Assembly (NCBI GenBank): GCA_022113835.1
Contig: JAILWY010000012.1
Location: forward strand, 15,252,001 to 15,316,000
From: Atopsyche davidsoni
Lineage: Eukaryota > Arthropoda > Insecta > Trichoptera > Hydrobiosidae
Direction: 5' to 3'
Length of the DNA stretch: 64,000 nt
The notes beneath the pieces were generated by a model. It did not search any database, was not told the origin of the DNA, and worked only from the letters and a program-made list of their open reading frames with translations. This document shows, piece after piece, positions 11,801 to 23,805 of the stretch (within the stretch, counting starts at the first letter, position 1; the number at the start of each line of letters is the position of its first letter). Position numbers and translations under genes: made by a program.

Positions 11801-12990
11801 GTCAATTAAACCCAAGCAACGATGTTCTGCATTACGCGGTTGTAAAACGCTTATCTACCCAGAAATTATGTAAATTGAAATTATAAGACTACCAATAATA
11901 AAAGTTGCAAGTTTACGATTATCTTTGTCTTTATCATAACATACTCTTTTAAAAATAAAGCTTTGACCCATTTCATATTGATTACTGATATTTAATGTAC
12001 TGCTTCAATACGTGTATCCACATTTGACAAAAGCAATTTTAATTTATAAACATATCCATGGGTATATTTTTAAATTTACTACACCTAAACCTGGAAACTT
12101 TTAGTCAAGACCCAATGATCTAACTACTAAACTAACAAGCCATTTTATTTATCTTTTTATTAGTTTAACATATACTTAATACAAAACAGTTCAAATGTTC
12201 TGGGGATGCTAAGAATCAATTGTATGTTGCTGCATGATCAAATACATGTGAACTTACTGTAGTATTTTAATGATAAATGAAATATAAAAAAAATTCACTC
12301 TACAGTGCATATAAAGTAACTAAATATTTGTAATTTTTTTCATATTTTTAAGTATTCAAAAGTCTCTGTATAATGCATACCACTTTCATTATCTGTTGTT
12401 CTAAAAATACCCAGGCCCTATTTTTCAATTTTGATATGCTAATTTCCTTTTTTCTGTAGCCAGAAGCGTATTTGTTTTTCAATTAGAATATTCTTACAGA
12501 ATGTTCGCGTGATTGCTCGCAGGTTACATCAGGTGATTTATGAGCTAGAAATTCAATTAAAAATCGCATCAATCAGCTGTAATCAAGCCAAATATTTTTG
12601 CTGGTGTTGTGTTACTCCATACTTTTCGGTATGATACTAATTACATATAAACGAGCTCGTGAAAAATGCGTGTTACAAAATGGATCGTCTTTGGGTTTTG
12701 TTGGTAAAAACTGATTGCTAAAATGTAGAATAAGTCACAATAAAGATAACTGAACCCTATGCCGAGATCCCACATTATTAAATTAATATCATTGAGTTCG
12801 CTTGGCACGTCATAATTTTTTTAAGTTAATAGATTTATTTGAATTCATTCAAATACATAATGTTGACTGCATAAAATACAAGTATAAACAAACCTCTAAG
12901 GCGAACAATATAAATAAAGTTAGGAGCCTATTAATATGAATTATTTAATTGACTACAAGTATATGTTCAAACGTAAACAACTTGAACAAT
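11800..12990. other. AT-rich DNA without recognised genes
   Basis: AT-rich, no sustained coding frame, no repeat recognised. A mildly mixed patch near 12,400-12,700 has no identifiable content. Confidence 0.6.
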
Positions 12991-12999
12991 AATCGGTCT

Positions 13000-13260
13000 A
13001 TCCTTCATGAAAATGACAAATCGCTGGCAATAAATTTGACGGAGCTTTACCAACTCGGCATCCAGTTGTGGTGAAGATGCTCGCGGGCACGCCGGGGCTA
13101 CTATCGGGGTCAGGTGTTACACGCAAGTCCATTTGGCCTTAATAAGCATGCACCCAGCTGACGGACTTCCACCGAGGAGATCGCCAGTGGAGGTGGTACG
13201 CCTCTCCAGCATCGTCTAGCCTAGCGACCTGATCTGTCAATCTCTCCGGTATTCTCTCAT
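13000..13260. promoter_or_regulatory. GC-richer island
   Basis: A compact GC-richer block with sharp borders containing CAATAAATTTGACGG, GGTCAGGTGTTACACG and GGAGGTGGTACGCC. Stops interrupt all frames, so a non-coding regulatory role fits better than an exon. Function is inferred. Confidence 0.4.
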
Positions 13261-13305
13261 AATATTTTGTTTAAAAAAATATATGCAATTTAAATGTTTT
13301 TTTGG

Positions 13306-13527
13306 TAAAATCTTATTTAATATTTTTGAGTGATTTTCCACATGTTCGTTTTTATTTGTGACCGGTTTCGCCAACCAACGTTGGCATTATCAAACAGAGT
13401 GGCGAAACCGGTCACAAATAAAAACGAACATGTGGAAAATCACTCAAGTATTTTACTCAAAAATATTTAAATGGAATTCTACCAAGTACTCTCTGTCAAA
13501 AATATTGAATTTCTTAAAATCTTATTT
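13306..13527 (+). mobile_element. Penelope-like foldback element (family A, copy 3)
   Basis: Perfect 47-bp arms at 13326-13372 and 13401-13447 enclose a 28-nt loop. The right arm begins GGCGAAACCGGTC, as in copy 1, and the loop keeps the AACGTTGGC segment that forms hammerhead-like stem II on the minus strand. The right end is ACTCTCTGTCAAAAATATTG as in copy 2. TAAAATCTTATTT at 13306-13318 and 13515-13527 gives a 13-bp probable target duplication. A tRNA-derived SINE lies immediately downstream. Confidence 0.6.
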
Positions 13528-13529
13528 TA

Positions 13530-13789
13530 TTACTAATATGATTAGGCACATTAGTTCATATATAGAAGATGATTTAAAGAAACTCTCGGTGTACTAACCC
13601 TTGTACTAACGAATCACTTCCGTTTATCGAGAATTTTTAACAATCAAACTCTACATACATCTTAGTACACCGGTCATGTAAACCAGGGGATGTGGGTTCA
13701 AATTCCACACAAATTACGATGATATTTTTCTGAGAGTTTCTTTAAATCATCTTCTATATATGAATTAATGTGCCTAATCATATTAGTAA
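13530..13789. mobile_element. Head-to-head pair of tRNA-Thr-derived SINE copies
   Basis: Arms at 13530-13587 and 13732-13789 are 58-bp inverted repeats with one mismatch, each being the 3' tail of the same SINE. Between them the left, minus-strand copy keeps the A-box-like TAGTACAAGGG but has lost the B box. The right, plus-strand copy keeps a tRNA-like anticodon arm with loop CATGTAA, a CCAGGGG variable region and the B-box-like GGTTCAAATTCC. The layout follows tRNA-Thr with anticodon UGU. Other copies lie at 46,714 and 57,083. The dimer could come from inverted insertion into a pre-existing copy or from template switching. Confidence 0.7.
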
Positions 13790-13800
13790 TAATATAATAA

Positions 13801-15680
13801 ACCCGTAATGGGTAATAAATACGCATCTGATTGACGTTTAATAAAAAAATCGACATATGTAAAATCTTATTTATCGATTATATAAATGTCTCAGTGTCAA
13901 AAATGCAAATTGGCCTGAAACGGCATTAGAATGTTTAAAATCAAAAATACACTACCTCATATTTTTAAAATATTGCCTTTGTAAAAGTGGTATAGTAAAA
14001 AAAATTCAAAATAATTTAAAATATTTTATAAATATTAGTGATGTTGAAGAAATAAAACTCACATTGATACGTCAATAGCAAACGTTTCTCGTTTTCGAGA
14101 TATCACAATAAAGTAATATCAAAAGCATTCCATAACAAGGTATCGTTAAAAAGTTTAAATTTTTTGTAGTTATTAGAGTTTACAATTGATACAGAACTGA
14201 CTATAGGCTGTTGGTTAATTGCTAAGAACTATTTAGTTTTGATCGAAAAATTTCGTTTGATTGCATTCCTGACAGCGTAATCAAAAACTAATTTGGCTGT
14301 ACTCATACTTTAAAATCCAAAGTAAGTTTAGTAATATAACACGCACCATCGTATTTTAAATAATAATTGTGACTACCAATAATCTACTTCCCAAATTTTA
14401 TTCCTAAAATTAAACCTATAGATTTCACAAGATTTTTTCGGGTTGCATGTCTTTATTCGTGAGCTACAAAATCTTCATTGTTGTCTTAAAATATTAGATA
14501 TACATGAATACGTTCCACGCTTCTGATCATTATAAACAGGGAATATGTATGTTTGAAAAAGTTTTGTTTCAAACCGAGGGATGTATTTGTAAACATTGAT
14601 TTCGACAAAGATCCGATCTACTTACACACTTATTTTATCCCAAATAGTTTTCCAAAAATTGCCATTGTAAATTCGTACTCATTGAAAGAAAAGTTGGGGT
14701 TTCTAAAAATATGAACTTCTCCAAGGTAAAATTTGTCTCAGTTATTCAACCTTGAAAGCCACCATTCTTGAAGCAAGTATTTTTAAATATATAGATACTT
14801 CAATACAGGCCCAAAAATTAAAATAGCCAACAAGTGAACTAAAGAAAAACTTCATCTAAAACCCATAAATATATAGAAAGAGTTTATTATTAGTTTATCC
14901 AATATGAAATATATATTTATCGTAAGTCAATGTATCAATGTAAGGCAATGTATCAATTTTTGTTTTAAATATTTTATTGTAATTTAAGCCACCTACTCTA
15001 TTTCTTGTATGCAGATGATATTCAATTAATTAATGTTGGGTAAAGATACTTTGAATGCATGAGATTTATTCGATAATTAGTCAAGGTAATTGTGTGACAT
15101 ATTTTTTTTACATTTCTTCCATTTACGTCTGAGAATAACGAGTTTTGTTATTTTGTTAATTATAAAGCCAACGCATATATAATAAATAAATGATCACACT
15201 TAAATATAATAATTTAATAGTTTTCTTCTTAAAATTGAAAATATGGTTTTACTCTATTTATTCCCATAAACTTTAGGAGCTTTATAAGTTTACGGTCTTT
15301 ATTTACACTTGTAAAAGATTATGAATTTATTATGATTTTTTTTAATTTCTCAATATTTATTATATTATTCTTTACGTCCCTGTTTATTTAAATTGATTGT
15401 CTCATTATAACTAAAATAATCTTGACCCAATTTACAGGTGGCTCTATGATTTTAAGATGTCTGCAAATGCAATTAACAGATATAACAACTGAGAGTTTGA
15501 AAGTCACACATGAGTTTTTTTGTGAGTACATTAATTTCCTTGATTGCACAATCAAAATATTATGATGTCTATCCTAAACACAACATCCTTCAATATTGTG
15601 ATTTAATCATTTTTCAAAATAGTTATTATATTTAAATTAAATTTATAACGTGCCATCATTCATATAATTGTACAGTTATT
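13801..15680. other. AT-rich DNA without recognised genes
   Basis: Very AT-rich. A small imperfect tandem duplication (CAATGTATCAATGTAAGG then CAATGTATCAAT) occurs near 14,930-14,960. No gene, RNA or mobile element recognised. Confidence 0.6.
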
Positions 15681-15689
15681 ATTGAAATA

Positions 15690-16290
15690 ACATGTGCGTG
15701 TAAGATCGCCTTGCGTTGCATCATTGATTCCTCCGCAATTAATTGCCTGTCATCAGAGTTATTATTACCATCTCTATCTTTCAATTCGGCCATCTTGCCA
15801 AATCGAGAGTCGAAAAAAATACATTCGTTTCAAAAATTTTCCTATCAGTCCTAATGGCTGATATTAACACAGAATCGTTAATAACATAATGGACGTACAG
15901 CAAGCTGCGGTCAAATTAACAGCGGAAAAAAACGTGAGGTTGTTTTAAACGTCTTATCTCGATATGTTTGTTAATTTTATAAAAAACAGCTTGGGCTTAA
16001 TTTTTATGCCTTAGCTTGTAAATCAGATCTGGAGATTCCTCTAATGCTGCGATGGTTCGGTTCTTTCGAGGTCGCCTATAGGCAAAGGTCAAACATTCGG
16101 TTTACAACCAGAAATCTATTCAACAATTTGCAATTGCAACGAGCGTATACTTTGGCATCAAATGCTACGCTTAATTTTTTTGCAAGTAATTCCTCAAAAT
16201 TAAGGTTGCTTATTCCGAGGAATGCTTTGTTCAAATGTCACGGTGATGTTTTGATAAATCGCCGTTTTAAATACTCTACAGTTTAATAAT
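15690..16290. promoter_or_regulatory. GC-richer patch with a Pho/YY1-type motif
   Basis: Moderately GC-richer DNA containing GGCCATCTTGCC near 15,787, the reverse complement of CAAGATGGC, a Pho/YY1-type site. The plus-strand frame at 16044-16286 (80 codons) has a balanced amino-acid mix but no family resemblance, and neither splice signals nor a second exon could be tied to it. I regard it as unproven. Confidence 0.25.
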
Positions 16291-18590
16291 GCAGTAAAAA
16301 CGTATGAAAAATAACACCACTGCTAATTACATGAAACTTTAGGTTCTGATGTTTTCGAACAAAAGATCGCCTAATCTCCTACATTGTGAAATCATATTTG
16401 TTTATATCTATTATTAAACAATACATTGTAAATTACCGAACAATAAACACGAAAACGCCCGAAGGGCTTTTGCAACAGTGATGGGCTGATGGCTAGATTT
16501 GAGCAACTCATTCATTAATTTGCTGCCATAATTTTGATTCTCAATTTTGATAACAATCGTAGAAGAAGTTTAAATAAATAATTTAACTTTGTACCGCTGG
16601 TAGTTTTTTATTTATACGTAAAAAAAATATGAAAACATTAAATTTTCTTTCTAATGATTTTCCCTAAATGCAACATACCTATGTAGGTACATTACTTTTG
16701 TATTATATATGATGTTTCAAATATATATTGCTTTAGCTACATACAGTATGTATACTTTTAATTGTATTTTGAAATAATATTGAAGAAATAGTAATAATAC
16801 AGAGTATATTGCATCAAAAGTTATATAAAGTAAATTTTATCAATAAACTATTTTATTACTTAACTGTTACTTAAAGTTCATCAAAAGAAATATAATGTGA
16901 TCAGTATTATTTAATTAAAAAACGATGAGAATTGAATAAACGTGTGATATTTTCGCCCAATAAGTCATAATGATGATGTTGGGTGAATAATATGATTTAA
17001 ATATTGGATTAATACATAACGAGGTGATTTATTAATTGGTTCGTTTTCAACTTTAAACTGCATAGTCAATTAATCTTGTCTCGGCTGGCGTGAATACAAT
17101 GCCCACGTCGTGTTAGGAATTAGAATAATGCTTAATACGCCCTTTTGTAGTTTTTTTTGTGTTGTTAAGATCTTATAAGATACAGATCCGAATCTGCCTA
17201 CATTATCTACGAAATTTATAATAAAAAAAAATGCAATACAATATGAAATATATTCCGGCTTAGATAACATCCACTCAAAATTTTATCTAATTATAGTAAA
17301 CATAAAATATATGAATATGCATTTAAATGTAATTTTTTTACAAATAAACACATACTTGTGTATTAATATTAAAATAAGCTTAGTAAATATCTATGGTGTC
17401 ATGATGTTTATAACACACATAATAAATGCATTTTCTCATTTTTTATTATAAACTACGATTTTTATTTATACAAGCAAATTTACCAATATACTTTTATTTC
17501 AACGTTCTTTACAATAATCAACGGTAAAATCATACAAATAATTGTTTTTGCAAGGATCGCATCGTTACAGGAATGAACCATAAATAAGGGAATTTTTTTT
17601 TTTTATTAAATTAAAATTAATAATGTTTAATATTACAAATGTTAAGTGAATTATATTTTAATAAAAAAAAAAATATGAAATCGCTGAAATATGTTTGTAT
17701 AGTTAAATGAATTCATTTTTTATTATTATTAAAATTTATATTGTTTATTACATGAATGTATTGAATATCCGTAAATATATTTACTTTTTATTTTATAAAA
17801 AATCTCAAATGCAATAAACACAGCAAATCCATCAATTGATCTACTGATGGTAATCTATGAGTTAATTTAAAAAATACTAGTTATTGTACGTGTCTGATTT
17901 AATAGAAATGCTTTTAAAATGTTGTTATTTAACACCTTTAGATATTAAATTCAGCAGTTCGATAGTTAGTTTTTATTAATTACTCTTATATGGGTCCGGT
18001 TCTGGCAGAGTAACGACTCAATATTTTTTAATGCGTTTTAAATAGCCGTTGTTCATTCTAACTGTTTGATCGATCAATAATAGACCACTAGAAAAAAAAT
18101 CATGAATAGTCAATATCGGTTTACCTAATTAATTATTTGATCAAACGACTTTAAGCTTACTAAAAAAAAATTATATGCTTTTGATACAATGGCTACGAGA
18201 TTTTTTTATTTATTTTGATCTCTTGTCATGCTTGTGTTTGATATATTTTTAACTCTTTTTATATGCTATGCTATCTATTTTATTAAAATTCAAAAAGATT
18301 GAGCTTTTGATTTTTATTTCTGATTTATTTTACTTTGAACATAGAATATGTCTTAATAATAATTATAAAGAAATAACAGAAAAAGATATTATCATCGTGA
18401 AATATTTTAAATTAATGATAAATAGCTTTTTGTTGTTGTAATGAATTACTGTCAATTAACATGTTATTTTTTGATAAACATATAAGTTAACATTTTCGGT
18501 TCATCACGTTTTTTACAATCACACAATAAACAATAATAGGAGAATTCACAAAAATAAATGTACAATTTAAATTTTCACGATGAAAAAAGA
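16290..18590. other. AT-rich DNA without recognised genes
   Basis: Highly AT-rich with long A and T runs. A GC-richer patch at about 17,060-17,210 contains a CCACGTCGTG stretch. No gene or repeat family recognised. Confidence 0.6.
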
Positions 18591-18699
18591 TTATTTATTG
18601 CAATGCACAGCGATGATTTCAATCAGGAAGCCTCGGTTATAATGGCGAGTGTTTTTATTTATTGACATTTAGGAAGACAAATGAACTTATCTGCAGCGT

Positions 18700-19025
18700 G
18701 TACCATTCCGAATAACATTTCTCAATACCTGCGGACGAGAAATGCAACAATACTCAACATAACTCCTCCGAGGAAGTCCCCGGGAATGCACCAAAGGCCA
18801 GATGAGCACCGCTAGAGCTCTCGCCGTCGGTGGATTCCATTTGCCATCTCAGCTTTTTATGTATATATGATATTCTCCTGCTTTTGGCATTGGCATGCTG
18901 AAAAACGGTTACTAACCAACTCATATCAATTCTAAATACTGCAGGATTCTTAATCTTCGACGGCCATAAATGCTTTGATAAAACGTTTGGTACTATCGCC
19001 GTGTTAACACAACATGTTTGCAATA
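18700..19025. promoter_or_regulatory. GC-richer island
   Basis: Mixed-composition block against AT-rich flanks. The minus-strand frame at 18754-19023 (89 codons) has no recognisable domain. Candidate non-coding element; an unrecognised exon is possible. Confidence 0.3.
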
Positions 19026-19032
19026 AAACAAA

Positions 19033-19100
19033 TCTTCTTCTTTGTATGCTTCTCCTCAGAGGAGGTTTGTGACCATTTCACTGAACATATCTTTGTACTC
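19033..19100 (-). mobile_element. RTE-like LINE 3'-end fragment (copy 2)
   Basis: Same minus-strand motif as the 3.86-kb copy (CTCCTCTGAGGAGAAGC in this copy), with some divergence. Interpreted as a 5'-truncated LINE end. Confidence 0.55.
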
Positions 19101-19159
19101 CAGACTTACGTAGATCAATCAGATACAAAATCATTTCAAAAAGTACGCCCAAAATAATT

Positions 19160-19520
19160 TAATAATTTTAGTGTTTTTTTTTTGGTTTAGTGGCGCTATT
19201 GGCTGGTTGCCTCTCGGTTGTCAGTTGTGTGACAGCATATGGAGGGCTTGGGGGTATTTATTGTGTGGCATTGCATTATGCAATGCCGGGTTGGTGTGAT
19301 CCGGCCCTCTTCGTGACAGCAGCTCTACCGGGCGGCTCGGCTCATGTCTGGGAGGCGGTCGCAAGATCTGCCATCTCACACGCCCACCGGGAAAGTCACT
19401 GGGCCAAACTCACCCGACCTAACCTAACCTAACCTAACCCGAGCCAACCACAGCCAACATCACCACCGACGGTAAAAAATAGCCACAGATACCCGCCGAC
19501 CCCACATTGATATTGAAATC
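19160..19520. repeat. GC-rich unit with (CCTAA)n tract and palindrome
   Basis: An abruptly GC-rich block unlike its neighbours. It contains a near-perfect palindrome (10-bp arms 19267-19276 and 19278-19287) and ends in CCTAA repeats at 19418-19439 (4.4 units), the complement of the insect telomere repeat TTAGG. The plus-strand frame at 19190-19432 is open for 80 codons but resembles nothing known. It may be the remnant of a retroelement carrying telomere-type repeats, or simply a short interstitial telomeric tract. Confidence 0.45.
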
Positions 19521-19732
19521 TATATGCTATGTTTATTTTGATTGATTATTAGATATGTTTGCATAATATTTTTACTACACGACATGATAACAATATTATT
19601 TTTATCTTTTTTATATAATATTTTTATAGTCCCCGTATTAATTTAAACATTTATATTTTGTTGTATACAGAATATCATAACATCTATAAATATATTTTTA
19701 CTCATTTTTTTGATTGCGGTTTCAAAAAACCA

Positions 19733-19966
19733 TTAAGTTTTGCTCACAGTTGAGAATCCCGGACCTGCAGAATAAGAATCCGAAGGTAACTGAAAATATA
19801 ACAATGAATTCTCGGAATTAAAAAAACTTTTTGCATTCAAAATCTGTTTTTTTTTCGTGAGTATCTTCTCGTCGGAGGTGTTATTATCTCCAATAACGCC
19901 TTCGTGAAAGTAAAGTGACGCAAAATTATAATTGCCAAATAGTTCATTGTTCGCCATCTTGGCCAA
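19733..19966 (-). CDS. Possible small coding exon, unrecognised
   Basis: A 77-codon minus-strand frame with a more protein-like residue mix than other frames in this AT-rich area (starts MAKMANNELFGNYNFASLYF). The first ATG sits in a good eukaryotic context (GGCCAAGATGGCGA). A second Met three codons later could also serve. I recognise no domain, signal peptide or membrane segment. Acceptor-like TTTTCAG and TTCTGCAG sequences occur inside, but no clear donor follows, so gene structure is unknown. The start overlaps a Pho/YY1-type motif, an alternative explanation for its conservation-like look. Could be chance, a first exon, or a retrocopy fragment. Confidence 0.2.
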   Translation of the reverse strand: MAKMANNELFGNYNFASLYFHEGVIGDNNTSDEKILTKKKQILNAKSFFNSENSLLYFQLPSDSYSAGPGFSTVSKT

Positions 19967-20990
19967 GCCTAGATTTACTTGTCGGCGCTTGTCTCTCTGT
20001 ACAAGTCAATGGCGAAACCTTCACACTATATCTTTTAAATCAGTACCAAGAAATAAAATAGTTTAACAAAAGGTTCAAAGCCTCAAATTTTTTTTCCAAT
20101 CTACAACCAATATTTAACGGAGACGATTACAGACGATTACAGATCCATAAATCCAAATTGCAAAAAACTTTTTATTTTTAATAATTCAAAAAAAAAACAC
20201 AGTTAATACAAACATAAGCTTAAAAATATTACCTGAAAAACAAACACGTTTGAGGTTTTATTTTATCATAATGAATTTAAAGTATATTTTTTTAATTCAA
20301 AGTAAAAATATTTTTACGCTTTAATGAAATATATTGATTATAATAGCGAAAATTCCTTCCAGGGGTACATATTATTTACTTTGGTTCAAAGAACAGCTAA
20401 ATAATATCATTTAAATTTCATTGTTATGTTAGGTTTTTTGAAAAATCTTAAATAAAATTTATTTTAAAGGTTATAATGAATGAAGTCATTAACAATAGGC
20501 AAGTACAGTGGAAAATTTTTAGACCCCTTGACCACAAGATGTTAACTACGGTTAGTGTTTTCCCCGCTATCTTGGTAAATAAAAACACCAGTTTAGACCT
20601 GCTAATCAGCGGTTTCGTTTGATATATTTAATTTAATTTTTAATTTAAAAAAACCTAACTATAAAATTTATGAATAACACAACTATATTTAGTATACGCT
20701 ATATCATATTTAAATTTTTCTGTAAAAACGTATTCATCTGTCACACATTTACTCTTATACATTTTTTTATTAATCAATAAAAATTCTAACAAAATAAGAA
20801 ATAACAAAAATTAATTGTAAAACTTGAAATCGACATGAGCATTTTCTCAAAAGTTAAAAAAAATTAGGAACATTTATTATTAATTTCATTATTTGTCTAA
20901 ATCACATTTTTGTTTTTATATCTATTGAATTTAAAGTCTTTTTTTTTTAATACCATCACATATGACGAATATGCGTAGGCTTAATTTAAT
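19967..20990. other. AT-rich DNA without recognised genes
   Basis: AT-rich. A mixed patch at about 20,490-20,610 (ACCACAAGATGTTAACTACG) has no identifiable content. Confidence 0.6.
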
Positions 20991-21190
20991 AATGACGACA
21001 TGAACAATAAGGACATCGTATACTTCTGGGCCAGCCTCTTCCTTCTCTATAAAGTTCCCATGCTCCTGCTATTCAATTAAGAACTACACGAGCCACCTAA
21101 GCGAGCCATGCCCAGCAGGAGGTGGTTTATTTACGCTTCTATTAATGCAAGCTACGCAAGTTACTTCACATATTTCTAAATAAAAATATT
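20990..21190. promoter_or_regulatory. GC-richer island
   Basis: Compact GC-richer block (GGGCCAGCCTCTTCCTTC, AGCGAGCCATGCCCAGC) with stops in all frames. Candidate conserved non-coding element. Confidence 0.35.
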
Positions 21191-21759
21191 TTCAGTTGCC
21201 ATTCAACGTACAAAAATAAATTGATGATATACTGAGGAATCCATTTCAAATAAAATGCATAGCAAATAAACAGTTCAAAATTGGCTTATTTAATTTTCAG
21301 TTAAAACTAATGCAAGTAATCATTATACGCGATATATTTTAATATTCATATTTCATTTCTTAGCAAAGTATACACTCTATATCTTAATTATGCTTACATA
21401 GTAAATGACTTACTTACTTCATAGATATACTTTTTTTAAATTTAATAATTATACAGAGTTATTTGGTTTGAACATACTTGCACAAGTACACAAGTATTTA
21501 GTTAGTTACTTTCTGAAGTATTATAATTTCATTAATTATTATTGATTTGTAACTATTTTGAACAATTAACATATGTTGATTGGAGGCACTGCTTATATAT
21601 ATATTTGAATTTTAGATATTTATTTCGAATATACATACATGATGACGTTACACTTTAATTTGTAATAATATACGTACTATAAATGTTCATCTCAGAACCT
21701 TTTAATCTTATTTTAATTATAGCTTCATTTTATGTATAGAGATTTGACCTCCTGGCTCA

Positions 21760-22150
21760 TTCGTTGATTTATGGCTAATAAACGTCTAGCAAGCTAGCTC
21801 AGTAGAGTGCAGTATCGGCTACGGACCTTCGGTACTGAAGGAGGTAATAGTAAATCTCATCTACTCTCACGCCTCTCGAGCTATCTCCGTAACCAAATGA
21901 TGCATTTACACACATTCCATCACGCGTGGACTCCTGAGTAATGCATCTAGAATCTACTGCTGGATAATGGCAGCATTAGCAAAGATTTATTCTCTAAATA
22001 TGACCGGGGTCAAGTCAACACGGAATAATATAAAACGACATTAAAATTAAAACTTCAAGATATTAAAATTTTAAACTCTTTAGAGCAAAATTCAATGATT
22101 GCGCTGTGAAATCAGTTACAGTGCGACTCCGTCTGTTTTCAAGTTTTCGA
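21760..22150. promoter_or_regulatory. GC-richer island sharing a motif with 62.06 kb
   Basis: Contains TAGCTCAGTAGAG (resembling a tRNA A box) and CGGTACTGAAGGAGGT at 21830, followed 34 bp on by a CTCTCACGCC word. The same 16-mer and a similar downstream word occur at 62,063, and CTCTCACGCCTCT recurs near 40,566. These could be fragments of one old dispersed repeat or related regulatory blocks. Confidence 0.35.
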
Positions 22151-23490
22151 GGGAATATTTGTGTAATAAAGGTTTGTAATTAATACTAATAACACGTAAA
22201 CGCAAATTGTCAATTTTATTTTAATTCAGTAGTGTTTTGCAAAAACTCAACCTCAAAAAATTGTCGACAGCAGAGCAAGTAAACAAATTAAATGAGTAGA
22301 TTATTTTTTTTTGTTTGTGTTTAACGTTTTCGTAAAGGAATCTATACATTTACGTATATATCCCTTTAATTTTGCACACTTCTAGATCACTACAAAGAGT
22401 CGTTTATATACAGACATATTTTTGCCATTTATCTAAAATAAAACATTACGTTTACGACTTAGTAAAAGCCTAGTAGATTTTTATACGATCATTATGACCA
22501 TTTGACTATAAAATCTGTTGTTGTGTAGCGCATACTATTGAGCATTCGATCTAGCTTGTATGGTGCTCATTATTGGTGCACAATAAAGGCTTTTTTTAAA
22601 AATATAATTTTAATTGCATTTCATATTTGTTAAAAAAGAGTATGTTTTTATAATGTCTTAGTAATAAATCAATTACTCTATTTTTATTTACATAATCATT
22701 ATTAATCAAAGCTCTTCAATTCATCCATAAATCTATCCGAAGCTTTAATGATCATAGGTGTTGCTTATAAGTACATGCTAAATCACTAAACTAGATCTAA
22801 TATTTATGAGAGAGTTATATACAAGATCACGTATTCACTAAAAATTAACGAGTTTGCCACTTAATTCCGATCGAGTAGGTCTCAGGCCACAATGGCTTCA
22901 TCTGGTGTGTGAGCTGATTAAATTATCAAGTATAAAAACTCTCGTAACTTAAATGTATCGCGAAACCAGAACTGGCCAATTTGCCTGTAATTTACGACCT
23001 TCCACGCGCAACTTTAATCGGCGTCTAATTAATTAAAGGATTTTTTATTAACGCGTATCTCCAGCTTACCAATCCGTGCATAAGCTGTGTACAAACTAAT
23101 TGTAAAAGCACTGGTAGCTGCAAAAATATATTTTCAACAATACGTATATTTAATTTATTTTCCTAACAGATGTGGTAAAAAAAGTAGAAAAAACGATATG
23201 TGACTAAAGACCTAGACTTTTTTCGTATACTTTATAAAAATAAAAGTATGTAATCAAATATTTAAATGTAAGATTGAAGATATTTATTTATAATTTTGTT
23301 GTACTTAACTATTTCGTTAGAAGTATGTAATCTTTGATATATCTACGTGCTAACTATATAAACACCTAACGATACCTAATGTCAACACATATTATACAGC
23401 TGTTGGGCAAATCTTTTAGAATAATCTAGATGTTACACAAAAAGTACAGGAAACTTTTGAATGTCCGTTGTGCCCATTATTAAATACATC
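22150..23490. other. AT-rich DNA without recognised genes
   Basis: AT-rich. A mixed patch at 22,850-23,100 includes the homeobox-like TCTAATTAATTAAAGG. No gene recognised. Confidence 0.55.
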
Positions 23491-23499
23491 TTAGTTTTT

Positions 23500-23539
23500 G
23501 GAGCCTCCTTTGCTTCGGTGGAGCCTCCTTTGCTCGGGG
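23500..23539 (+). repeat. Two 20-bp tandem copies
   Basis: GGAGCCTCCTTTGC starts at 23500 and again at 23520, giving two imperfect 20-bp units. It lies at the left edge of the GC-rich block that precedes the satellite array. Confidence 0.7.
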
Positions 23540-23805
23540 GTAAGCGTAAGCTCAGTTTGTACGGCTTACGATAAACCTAGCGCAATCTATAAAGTAATAC
23601 CTTCCGAGTATTTCAATCAAAACGAAACCACAGGCGTGCCAACTCTACGCGCCCGGCACGGTAATAAACAATTTCACACAGAGTGTAAGTTTATTGAAAA
23701 CTTAATGCGGCATACCGGTCCGGCTCGGGCACGGGTCGGGCTTGTCGCCTCGTGACTAATTACCGGCAGTCAGCTCGGCCGTGATCGCCGAGCCACCGCC
23801 ACGCA
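23540..23805. promoter_or_regulatory. GC-rich block left of the satellite array
   Basis: GC-rich section (GGTCCGGCTCGGGCACGG, CTCGGCCGTGATCGCCGAGC) ending where the first satellite monomer begins. The plus-strand frame at 23498-23755 has no family resemblance. It contains a small dyad, CTCGGC...GCCGAG. Confidence 0.35.

Noticed and set aside
13672..13715. Functional tRNA-Thr gene
   Set aside because: The A-box half is missing in this copy, the acceptor stem does not pair, position 33 of the anticodon loop is A rather than T, and the sequence continues into a shared SINE tail.
16450..16475. GCCCGAAGGGC followed by TTTT, resembling a bacterial intrinsic terminator
   Set aside because: The window is eukaryotic by every other sign and there is no gene upstream; the stem is only a few pairs.
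20005..20030. GGCGAAACCTTC as another hammerhead signature
   Set aside because: No GTC at the right distance, no stem II and no core upstream.
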